Source of the DNA: Myxococcales bacterium
Lineage (GTDB): Bacteria > Myxococcota_A > UBA796 > GCA-2862545
Length of the DNA: 62,442 nucleotides
Reading direction: 5' to 3'
Assembly: GCA_019634415.1 (NCBI GenBank)
Contig: JAHQVJ010000075.1
Span: 1-62,442, forward strand
Each line of letters opens with the position of its first letter. The first letter of the stretch is position 1. The position numbers and the translations under genes are program-made. The notes under the pieces were generated by a model. It did no database searches and was not told the origin of the DNA. It was given only the letters and a program-made list of their open reading frames with translations. Below are positions 53,749 to 60,861 of this stretch, one piece after another.

Positions 53749-56143
53749 CGAAGCGCAGGATGTCCTCGCCCCACGCCCCCAGCGCACCACCCACCAGGGT
53801 GGCCGTGACCCAGAAGCCGATCCGGCGGGCCGAGCGCGCATAGTTGGCCGTCACCACGACGTCGATGAACTGGTCGTCGAGCGCGCTGTCGGCGGTGATG
53901 CCACCCTCGCCCACCGTGCGGGCGCTCACCACCAGCTGCAGGCGGGTGGGGCCGCGGCGACGCGGCGTGACCGTCCAGGTCCAGCGAGCGTACTCCTCGC
54001 GCGCCGGCGTGTGGGGGTTGTCGACCCACTGCGTCTCTGGGGAGCCGTTCTCCACGAGGAAGCCGCCATCGGGAGCCACCAGCCTCACGGACATGGCCTT
54101 GGTGACCGACACGTCGTGCCGCTTTGCCGTGCCCTGCCCGATGAGTCCGTCGGCGATGCGCTTGGCCTCCCGCATGCCCAGGCGAACCTCCACCTGCACC
54201 GGAACCGCCACCCGCATGCTGCGCGGGATGTTCTCGATGAGGGTGCCCGGCGCCACGACGGAGCCGCGGGCTGGGCGCCCGCGGAGGATGGTGGGCGTGA
54301 CCTCCAGCGGTGGCGGCGCCGTGTTGCTCTGCGTCTGCGCGGGTGGAGCACCGACGCTGGCCCCTGGCGCTGCAGGCATCGAGCCGGCCGAGGGGCTCCT
54401 CCGTGAGCGGGGCGCAGCGATCGCCTCGTCGAAGACGTCCACGGCTCCCTTCGCAGCGGGCAGGTCCACGGTTCGATCCACGTCGATGGCACCCGACGCC
54501 GGAAGGCCCGCAGCCGAAGGCGAGGGCTCGAGGGAATCGTAGCGCGATGGAGTCGCGCCGGATTCCGGCTCCGGCTCCGGCTCCTCCAGGGAGGTCTCCG
54601 ACTCCTCCTCCTCCAGGACGGTCTCCGGCTCGTCCTCCAAGGAGGTCTCCTGCGGCGCGAGCTCCCGGAGCAGCTCGTCGTCTCCGTCCTCCTCGTCGGC
54701 GTCCGGCAGCGAGAACACATCACGCACCTCCGAGACGCGCTCGTCCTCCGTGGGAGCGCGCACGGGCGCATCGAAGGAGTCCGGGTCGGAGTACGTGTCG
54801 GGCTCCTCGGGGATCGGCTCGGGCGCGGGAGCTTGCTGTTCGGACTCCAGCGGCAAGGTGAGCGCTGGCGCCTCCGGCTCCGAGACGGGCACGGCGAAGG
54901 GGTCGGCGGGCTGTACCGTCGGCAGGTCGGACCCGGCCGGCGTGGACTGTGGCGGATCGAGCACGTCGGTCGACACGGGATCGTCCGCGGGCACGGCGAA
55001 GGGGTCTGGCGGAGGCTTCAGCTCTGGGAGCGCCTCGCGCTCGAGGGCCGGCTCGGGCTCGGGGAGAGGCTCCCCCGCGGGGACGGCAAACGGATCGGGC
55101 GGTGTCTCGTGCGCCAGCTCCGACGGGGCTTCCACGACCTCCTCGCTCGAGGGCGGGGGAGCGTCGTCCAGCACCGCGAAGGGATCGGGCGGCAGCGCCT
55201 GCTCGCCGAGCGGCTCCACCACGTCTGGCGAGACGGGCTCGGGCTCTTCCACGCTCTGGGGGGGCTCCTGGACGGGCAGCGAGAAGGGGTCGGGGGGCGG
55301 CTCCAGCGGCGGAAACATCGAGGAGTCGGCGAGCACCGGCGGCTCGGGCTCGGGCAACGCCGGCGGCTCGGGATCCGGCTCGGGATCCGGCAGCGACGGA
55401 GGCTCGGGCTCGGGATCCGGCAGCGATGGGGGCAAGGGCTCCGGCTCGGGATCCGGCAGCGACGGAGGCTCGGGCTCGGGATCCGGCACCGCCGGCGCGG
55501 CCCACGAAGGCACCTCCTCCACCGCCTCGGGCTCCAGCTCCGAGGGCGCTGGCACCGGCTCCTCGTCGCCCAAGGCCGCATCGAGATCGAAGCCCGCTTC
55601 GGGCACCTCCGGGGAGGGCTCCACGGACGGTCCCGTGATCCCCACGCTGGGGTCCACCACGTCCACGGGCGCGGGCTCCGCCTCCGGCGGCGACGGCTCG
55701 GGCAACGCCACAGGCTCCGGCTCCGGTGCCGGGGTCGCCGACACTGGACGCGCCTGCACCCCGTGTGCCGCCAGCACGTCGGCCAAGGGCCCACGCTGCA
55801 TCAGCGCTTCCGCGAGCACCTCCGCGCCCGTCACCTCTCCCCGCGGACCAGGTTCCGCCTGCTCCAGGAGTGTGGCCAGGGACGACGCCACGCGTGGAAA
55901 TCCGGATCCTGGCGGGCAGCGCCGCGCCGCCAAGCCGAGCAGCTGATCCACCAGCCGCCCACGCTCCCGGTCGTCGAAGTGGGCGCGCAGCTCCCCGTCC
56001 TCGAGCAGCGCGACCACCAGGTGCTCCACCACCACCTCGGCGTGACCACCCGCCAGCGCCACCTCGTGGGCGCGCTCCAGGCTGGACGCCAGACCAGCAG
56101 ACAGTTCAGTCGCGCCGGCATCTCCGGCGATGGTGCCGCGCAT
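53723..56143 (-). CDS. Clp-N domain / proline-repeat / beta-sandwich / membrane protein
   Basis: An 806-residue product; ATG 56143 has an AGGAGA ribosome-binding site. Residues about 10-120 resemble a Clp N-terminal domain (L-E-R-A-H-E-V-A-L-A-G-G-H then E-H-L-V-V-A-L-L), usually found on ClpA/ClpC but here with no ATPase. A 450-residue disordered linker has five P-x-D-P-F-A/S-V/L repeats and stretches of P-D-P-E-P-E-P. A C-terminal domain of about 165 residues (I-P-R-S-M-R-V-A-V-P to Q-F-I-D-V) is probably a beta-sandwich, followed by one membrane helix near the end. It may display substrates or partners at the membrane; unknown. Confidence 0.7.
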   Translation of the reverse strand: MRGTIAGDAGATELSAGLASSLERAHEVALAGGHAEVVVEHLVVALLEDGELRAHFDDRERGRLVDQLLGLAARRCPPGSGFPRVASSLATLLEQAEPGPRGEVTGAEVLAEALMQRGPLADVLAAHGVQARPVSATPAPEPEPVALPEPSPPEAEPAPVDVVDPSVGITGPSVEPSPEVPEAGFDLDAALGDEEPVPAPSELEPEAVEEVPSWAAPAVPDPEPEPPSLPDPEPEPLPPSLPDPEPEPPSLPDPEPDPEPPALPEPEPPVLADSSMFPPLEPPPDPFSLPVQEPPQSVEEPEPVSPDVVEPLGEQALPPDPFAVLDDAPPPSSEEVVEAPSELAHETPPDPFAVPAGEPLPEPEPALEREALPELKPPPDPFAVPADDPVSTDVLDPPQSTPAGSDLPTVQPADPFAVPVSEPEAPALTLPLESEQQAPAPEPIPEEPDTYSDPDSFDAPVRAPTEDERVSEVRDVFSLPDADEEDGDDELLRELAPQETSLEDEPETVLEEEESETSLEEPEPEPESGATPSRYDSLEPSPSAAGLPASGAIDVDRTVDLPAAKGAVDVFDEAIAAPRSRRSPSAGSMPAAPGASVGAPPAQTQSNTAPPPLEVTPTILRGRPARGSVVAPGTLIENIPRSMRVAVPVQVEVRLGMREAKRIADGLIGQGTAKRHDVSVTKAMSVRLVAPDGGFLVENGSPETQWVDNPHTPAREEYARWTWTVTPRRRGPTRLQLVVSARTVGEGGITADSALDDQFIDVVVTANYARSARRIGFWVTATLVGGALGAWGEDILRFVTQWMERL
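54502..54566 (+). repeat. Two-hairpin repeat, copy B
   Basis: Copy B of the element at 53602-53666, same orientation. Here hairpin 2 is nearly perfect: GCGCGA (54542-54547) with TCGCGC (54553-54558) and an outer stem GGAATC (54533-54538) with GATTCC (54561-54566). It lies in the disordered linker of the Clp-N protein gene, which is on the opposite strand, so its sequence is read in antisense there. Confidence 0.8.
55362..55490. repeat. Tandem repeats coding for P-D-P-E-P-E-P
   Basis: About three 30-60 nt units built on GGCTCGGGCTCGGGATCCGG are repeated here, coding on the minus strand for P-D-P-E-P-E-P-P-S-L-P. Tandem array within the Clp-N protein linker; likely to vary in copy number between strains. 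Confidence 0.7.
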
Positions 56144-56265
56144 CAGACTCTCCTAGGCCCCACCCACAGTCTCGTGGGGGGCGACCGGAGGATACCGCAG
56201 CGCGGCGCGTGCACAAACGAATTTCGCAACCACCTAGGATCATCCGGAACGATCAGACCATCCGA

Positions 56266-57432
56266 TCAGGTGAACGCAGCGATTCCCGTGATCCATCGAC
56301 CCAGCACGAGGTTGTGGATATCGTGGGTTCCCTCGTAGGTCTTCACCGACTCTAGGTTCGCCATGTGGCGCATCACCGGGTACTCGCCCAGGATCCCGTT
56401 GGCGCCGTGCACGTCACGGGCCACTCGCGCGATCTCCAAGGCGATGTCCACGTTGTTCATCTTCGCCAGGCTCACCTGCTCGTGGTGGAGCGTGCCCGCG
56501 TCCTTCATGCGACCGAGGCGCCAGGCCAGCAGCTGACCCTTGGTGATCTCGCGGAGCATCCAGGCGAGCTTGTTCTGCACCAGCTGGAAGCTCGCGATGG
56601 GGCGATCGAACTGGATGCGGCTCTTGGCGTACTCGGTGGCGGAGTGGAAGCACCCCATGCCCGCCCCCAGTGCGCCCCACGCGATGCCGTAGCGCGCGTT
56701 GTTGAGGCAGGAGAGCGGCCCCTTCAGCCCCTTGACGCCGGGCAGCAGGTTGTCCTTGGGCAGCTTCACGTCCTGGAACACCAGCTCGCTGGTGACCGAC
56801 GCGCGCAGGCTGTGCTTACCCGTCATCTCGGGTGCAGAGAAGCCGTCCATGCCGCGCTCCACGAGGAAGCCGTGCACCTCGCCCTCGAGCTTGGCCCACA
56901 CCACGGCCACATCGGCCACCGTGCCGTTGGTGATCCACATCTTGGCGCCGTTGAGCACGTAGTGGTCACCTGCGTCGACGGCCCGGGTGATCATGCCGCT
57001 GGGGTTGGAGCCGAAGTCGGGCTCGGTCAGCCCGAAGCAGCCGATGGCCTCCCCCTTGGCCAGCTTCGGCAGCCAGCGTTGCTTCTGCGCCTCGCTGCCG
57101 TAGGCGTGGATCGGGAACATCACCAGCGAGCCCTGCACCGAGGCGAAGGAGCGAATGGCGGAGTCGCCCCGCTCGAGCTCCTGGCAGATCAGGCCGTAGC
57201 TGACGTTGTTGAGTCCCGGGCAGTCGTAGCCGTCCAGGTTGGCCCCGAGGAACCCCAGCTCGCCCATCTCGGTGGCCAGCTCGGTGGGAAACGTACCGCG
57301 CTGGTAGTGCTCCTCGATGATGGGCACGACGCGATCGTCCACCCAGTCGCGCACGGCGCCCCGGATGGCCTTTTCCTCGTCCGACAACAGATCGTCGATC
57401 TGGTAGAAATCGACGCCCTCGTAGCTCGACAT
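56266..57432 (-). CDS. gcdH: Glutaryl-CoA dehydrogenase
   Basis: A 388-residue acyl-CoA dehydrogenase. The catalytic base is E367 in V-K-T-Y-E-G-T-H-D-I-H, the arrangement used by glutaryl-CoA dehydrogenase, and R-S-F-A-S-V-Q-G-S-L-V-M matches the substrate-site segment of that enzyme. It converts glutaryl-CoA to crotonyl-CoA with loss of CO2, in lysine and tryptophan breakdown. It has no neighbouring electron-transfer flavoprotein gene in the window. Confidence 0.88.
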   Translation of the reverse strand: MSSYEGVDFYQIDDLLSDEEKAIRGAVRDWVDDRVVPIIEEHYQRGTFPTELATEMGELGFLGANLDGYDCPGLNNVSYGLICQELERGDSAIRSFASVQGSLVMFPIHAYGSEAQKQRWLPKLAKGEAIGCFGLTEPDFGSNPSGMITRAVDAGDHYVLNGAKMWITNGTVADVAVVWAKLEGEVHGFLVERGMDGFSAPEMTGKHSLRASVTSELVFQDVKLPKDNLLPGVKGLKGPLSCLNNARYGIAWGALGAGMGCFHSATEYAKSRIQFDRPIASFQLVQNKLAWMLREITKGQLLAWRLGRMKDAGTLHHEQVSLAKMNNVDIALEIARVARDVHGANGILGEYPVMRHMANLESVKTYEGTHDIHNLVLGRWITGIAAFT

Positions 57433-57528
57433 GACGGCCTCTTTGTGGGAAGGCTGACAGGTATCGCCGCCCCTCGCGTCATGCTACGACCACGGGACCA
57501 GGTAAGGGCGGGACAGGTGGCAGCGTCG

Positions 57529-58272
57529 ATGACAGGCTGGGCACTCGTGAACGGTCGGCTCTCCGCACTCGCCGAGGCCACGGTGGCCGTCACCGACGTG
57601 GGCTTCACGCACGGGTACTCGGTGTTCGAGACCATGCTGTCGAGCGAGGACCACGACCCCACCGAGAACCTGGAGCGGCTGGCACGGTCGGCGCAGGCCA
57701 GCGGGATCGACCTTCCGCCCGCGCAGGTGCTTCGCGACGAGATCGCGCAGGTGCGTCAGAAGGTGGGAGAGCTCGCCGTCGTCCGCATCACCGTCACCGG
57801 CGACGGCACCCGTGTGGTCACGGCCACACCTCCCGAGTCCGACCGCTGGGGGCGCTCCGTCCGCTGCATCACGGGACGCCACGTGGACGGGGCGTTCGTG
57901 GACGGCTCCGTCAAGCACCGCAGCCGCATGGGCTGGATGGTGGCGGTGCGGCAGGCGGGTGTGGACGAGATGCTGCTCGTGGACGAGGACGGCCGCTTCA
58001 CGGAGGGCACCTCCTGCGCCGTGATCGCCGTGATCGGAGGGGTGGTGCACACCGCTCCCTGGGACGGCCGGATCCTCCAGTCCACCACCCTGCGGCGGCT
58101 GCTGGCTCAGTGCGAGCGGCTGGGGATCGAGGTGGTGCGACGGGGTCCGGTGGCCGACGGCCCCTTCGACGCTCTGTACGTGGCGAGCACCACCCGTGGT
58201 CTCGCCCTGGTGAGCGAGCTCGACGGCACGGCCCTGCCGGGCATGGATCCCGTGGGTCGCCGCCTCAGTTGA
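57529..58272 (+). CDS. Class IV PLP-dependent aminotransferase
   Basis: A 247-residue product (ATG 57529; a GTG 12 nt earlier is possible). Fold type IV: the PLP lysine is in G-S-V-K-H-R-S, with E-G-T-S-C-A-V as the phosphate-binding/substrate loop. The family includes branched-chain aminotransferase, D-alanine aminotransferase and 4-amino-4-deoxychorismate lyase; the short length favours ADC lyase or D-amino-acid type. Substrate not determined. It overlaps the convergent membrane gene by 8 nt. Confidence 0.82.
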   Translation: MTGWALVNGRLSALAEATVAVTDVGFTHGYSVFETMLSSEDHDPTENLERLARSAQASGIDLPPAQVLRDEIAQVRQKVGELAVVRITVTGDGTRVVTATPPESDRWGRSVRCITGRHVDGAFVDGSVKHRSRMGWMVAVRQAGVDEMLLVDEDGRFTEGTSCAVIAVIGGVVHTAPWDGRILQSTTLRRLLAQCERLGIEVVRRGPVADGPFDALYVASTTRGLALVSELDGTALPGMDPVGRRLS

Positions 58273-58747
58273 AGCTGACGTCGCGTCGCACGGCGGAGAT
58301 GGTCACGATCACCCCGGCCACCACGTCGAGCAGCGCCATCGACAGGATCATGAAGTACACCGAGGTGGCGAAGGGCGGCATCATCAGGAACTGCACCAGG
58401 CCCACCACGAAGACCACGAGCGACAGCGCATGGTTGGTGACCGATCCGCTGCCCGCCCCGGTGGACTTGAGCACCTCGAGGAAGAGCATGAACAAGGCGA
58501 AGAGCAGCAACAGATCGCCCGCGGTCACGGACCAGTAGACCCGCTCCACCGAGTCCAGGCTCCCCACCACCCGCGAGGCCATGGGAATCTCCAACAGCGA
58601 CGTGTCTAGCTGGCACGTCAAGGCATGCACCGGCCGCCCCACCTGGGCCGCACAGGCCTCCTGGTCGCCTGCGCCCAGGAGATCCCCCCATGCCACCAGG
58701 TTGTAGACGAACATCGGAATCGCCAGCAAGGGAAACGACCGAATCAC
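58265..58747 (-). CDS. Multi-helix membrane protein of unknown function
   Basis: A 160-residue product; GTG 58747 follows a GGAGGG ribosome-binding site. It has about four hydrophobic helices (near 2-16, 64-82, 95-113, 117-140), two Cys in a likely periplasmic loop (A-C-A-A, L-T-C-Q) and a short basic end. No family is recognised. Confidence 0.65.
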   Translation of the reverse strand: MIRSFPLLAIPMFVYNLVAWGDLLGAGDQEACAAQVGRPVHALTCQLDTSLLEIPMASRVVGSLDSVERVYWSVTAGDLLLLFALFMLFLEVLKSTGAGSGSVTNHALSLVVFVVGLVQFLMMPPFATSVYFMILSMALLDVVAGVIVTISAVRRDVSFN

Positions 58748-58799
58748 ATGCCCTCCGGTGGGGCACTCGAGCGCGCCCCGATGCACGGCGGCACGCGGA

Positions 58800-59810
58800 T
58801 TAACGCGTCCGCTTGGACAGGGCTTCGACCGACCGGCGGGCGTCCGGGTCCTCTGGTGCCCCACCGTGCGCCATTCGCTGTGCGGTGGCCAGGGCCTCCT
58901 GCAGCGCCTCCACGGAGTGCTGGGGCAGCAGCAGCGGCGGGCTGCGCACCACCGAGCCATCCGCACGCCGAAGCACGACACGCTCCGTGGTGATCTGGCT
59001 CGTTCGAAGGTCGTGCAGGGCCACACGGGAGCGCCCCACCGTCACCTGATGCGCCGTCACCCCGATGCGCACGCCCTGTGAGGCCCGAGCCCACACGATC
59101 CCTGCCAGCCCAGCCACCCCGGCAGCCAGCAGTCCCGCCCACCACGCCAGCGGTGCCCAGACGTCTCCGAGCTTCTCCTGGAGCGCAGTCATCACACCGG
59201 TGGTGCGCTCCGGATCCTCGGGCCGCGTCAGGGCGGCAGTCCAGAGCACCTCCCTCGCCCGAGCGAGCTTCGCCTCGGACGACGCGGCGTGCTGCCTCAC
59301 CACCGTCAGCGCCGCCGTGGTCAGCTCCAGCGGCTCCGCGGGCGCGCGGGGCACGTGAGGCACCAGGGCCCAGTCTCGCTCCTCGATGATCATCTGCACC
59401 CAGCCCGGATCCGCCTCCTGGCTCTCCAGCGCCTCGAGCTCCCAGTCCTGCAGGACCACTCCGGGGCCGGCGGGCAGCCCCGAGCGGCATCCCACGGGGA
59501 CCCGTAGGCGGGCCTCCATCGGCGACGCTGCGTTCCATTGCTCGGCACAGGCGACCCGCCAGGCACTGAGCTGACCCGGCGCGGGCAGCGCCGCCATCGA
59601 CGGGGAAGCCCAGTCTGCGCAGGAGATCGGATCCTGAAGGCACTGCTCCACCGCCGGTGGTGGCCCATGGGGCTCCACCAGATCAGCGAGCGGGGCCGAC
59701 AAGGACAGCCAGATCAGTGCCAGCGCCGCGAAGGCCGCCACGGACGCCACCAGCATGGCTGGGCGTTCGCGGCGATCGGAGGCCCGGACCTCAACACCTT
59801 GGTGTGTCAT
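58800..59810 (-). CDS. Membrane protein with periplasmic loop, unknown function
   Basis: A 336-residue product from ATG 59810. A membrane helix at about 19-42, a 175-residue extracytoplasmic domain with four Cys and several Trp, a second membrane helix near 225-245, then a cytoplasmic PH-like domain (I-G-V-T-A-H-Q-V-T-V-G-R-S and L-R-T-S-Q-I-T-T-E-R) where conserved strands are visible. It is 52 nt from the gene for the multi-helix protein and divergent from the short lipoprotein gene. Confidence 0.65.
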   Translation of the reverse strand: MTHQGVEVRASDRRERPAMLVASVAAFAALALIWLSLSAPLADLVEPHGPPPAVEQCLQDPISCADWASPSMAALPAPGQLSAWRVACAEQWNAASPMEARLRVPVGCRSGLPAGPGVVLQDWELEALESQEADPGWVQMIIEERDWALVPHVPRAPAEPLELTTAALTVVRQHAASSEAKLARAREVLWTAALTRPEDPERTTGVMTALQEKLGDVWAPLAWWAGLLAAGVAGLAGIVWARASQGVRIGVTAHQVTVGRSRVALHDLRTSQITTERVVLRRADGSVVRSPPLLLPQHSVEALQEALATAQRMAHGGAPEDPDARRSVEALSKRTR

Positions 59811-59892
59811 CGTTTCACCATCACACAAAGCATGGCATCGTGGCGCCGATGGGTCGACCCTTGGTTCGAACACGCTCGACCCTGGAGGTACG

Positions 59893-60861
59893 ATGGGGCT
59901 GGTCTGGATGGTCTTGATGGCATGTCGACCCGATCCTCCCACCGGGGTGGCGATCGACGTCGATGCCAAGCCACCAGCGGGGTGGAGGTGGTTCAGCGAC
60001 ACGGAGCGTGGCTTCGAGGTGCTCGTTCCGGAGGTTCCGCGGCGCGGACCCTCTCGAGAGACCCTCGACGTGGACGGCTCCCCCACCACCGTGAACATGC
60101 ACCGCACGGAGTTCAGCGGCCGCTCCACCTTCATCGTGCTCACCTCCGAGCTGCCCGGCGGCGCGGTCTCGTCGGGCAAGGCCAAGCAGATCACCGAGTC
60201 GCTCGTGCGCAGCCGCTCGGTCCCCCTGGGCACGCTGTCGGAGGTCACGTCCTGGGGCTCGGCGGGGATGGCCGCAGGGGTGCACGGCAAGATCGACACC
60301 GGTCGCATCGGCGGAGCGGCCGTGAGCGCAGGCCTCGTCGGCGACGACGTGTGGATCCTGCAGGGCGTCGTGGACCGCGGCGGCGTGCTCGAGCGGTTCT
60401 TCGACTCCTTCTCGAAGACCGATCCGGCGCCGATGCAGCTCGCTCTGGCCGACGTGCAGGTGCCCTGTCCCACGCGCTGCACCGAGCTGGACGACGTGAT
60501 CCGCTCGCCCTACGGCAAGGTCGACGTGAAGGGCGTACACGGCCTGGTGGACGACGCCAGCTTCAGGGTGGTGGCCATGCCCATCGAGGGAGGCGACCCC
60601 GTCGAGATGGTGGAGTTCCTGAAGACCCGGGGCGTGGAGGATGCCCGCGGCCGGATCATCTCCGAGGAGGGTCCTCCCACCCAGGCGCGCCTGCAGCTGC
60701 GCACGGGCGACGCCCTCACCTGGCTGTCGCTGTACCACATCGCGGACACGCTGTTCTCCGTGTCCGTCAGCGACTCCAACGGAGACGACCCACCGTGGAG
60801 GGAGGCCTTCGAGGGTGCCTTCCGCAGCACCCCCGCGACTCCGCCCCCCTCAGGCGAATAG
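59893..60861 (+). CDS. Lipoprotein with a very short signal
   Basis: A 322-residue product; ATG 59893 has a GGAGG ribosome-binding site. The signal is only ten residues (M-G-L-V-W-M-V-L-M-A) before Cys11. The mature part is a mix of beta strands and helices with no known family; several W-x-F and G-T-L-S-E segments recur. Two C residues near residue 200 (P-C-P-T-R-C) may form a disulphide. It overlaps the convergent acyl-CoA dehydrogenase by 12 nt. Confidence 0.7.
   Translation: MGLVWMVLMACRPDPPTGVAIDVDAKPPAGWRWFSDTERGFEVLVPEVPRRGPSRETLDVDGSPTTVNMHRTEFSGRSTFIVLTSELPGGAVSSGKAKQITESLVRSRSVPLGTLSEVTSWGSAGMAAGVHGKIDTGRIGGAAVSAGLVGDDVWILQGVVDRGGVLERFFDSFSKTDPAPMQLALADVQVPCPTRCTELDDVIRSPYGKVDVKGVHGLVDDASFRVVAMPIEGGDPVEMVEFLKTRGVEDARGRIISEEGPPTQARLQLRTGDALTWLSLYHIADTLFSVSVSDSNGDDPPWREAFEGAFRSTPATPPPSGE

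Noticed and set aside
56144..56200. CCCAC/GTGGG hairpin before the Clp-N gene
   Set aside because: Short stem with no T-run, immediately upstream of the ribosome-binding site; not enough to call a terminator or operator.
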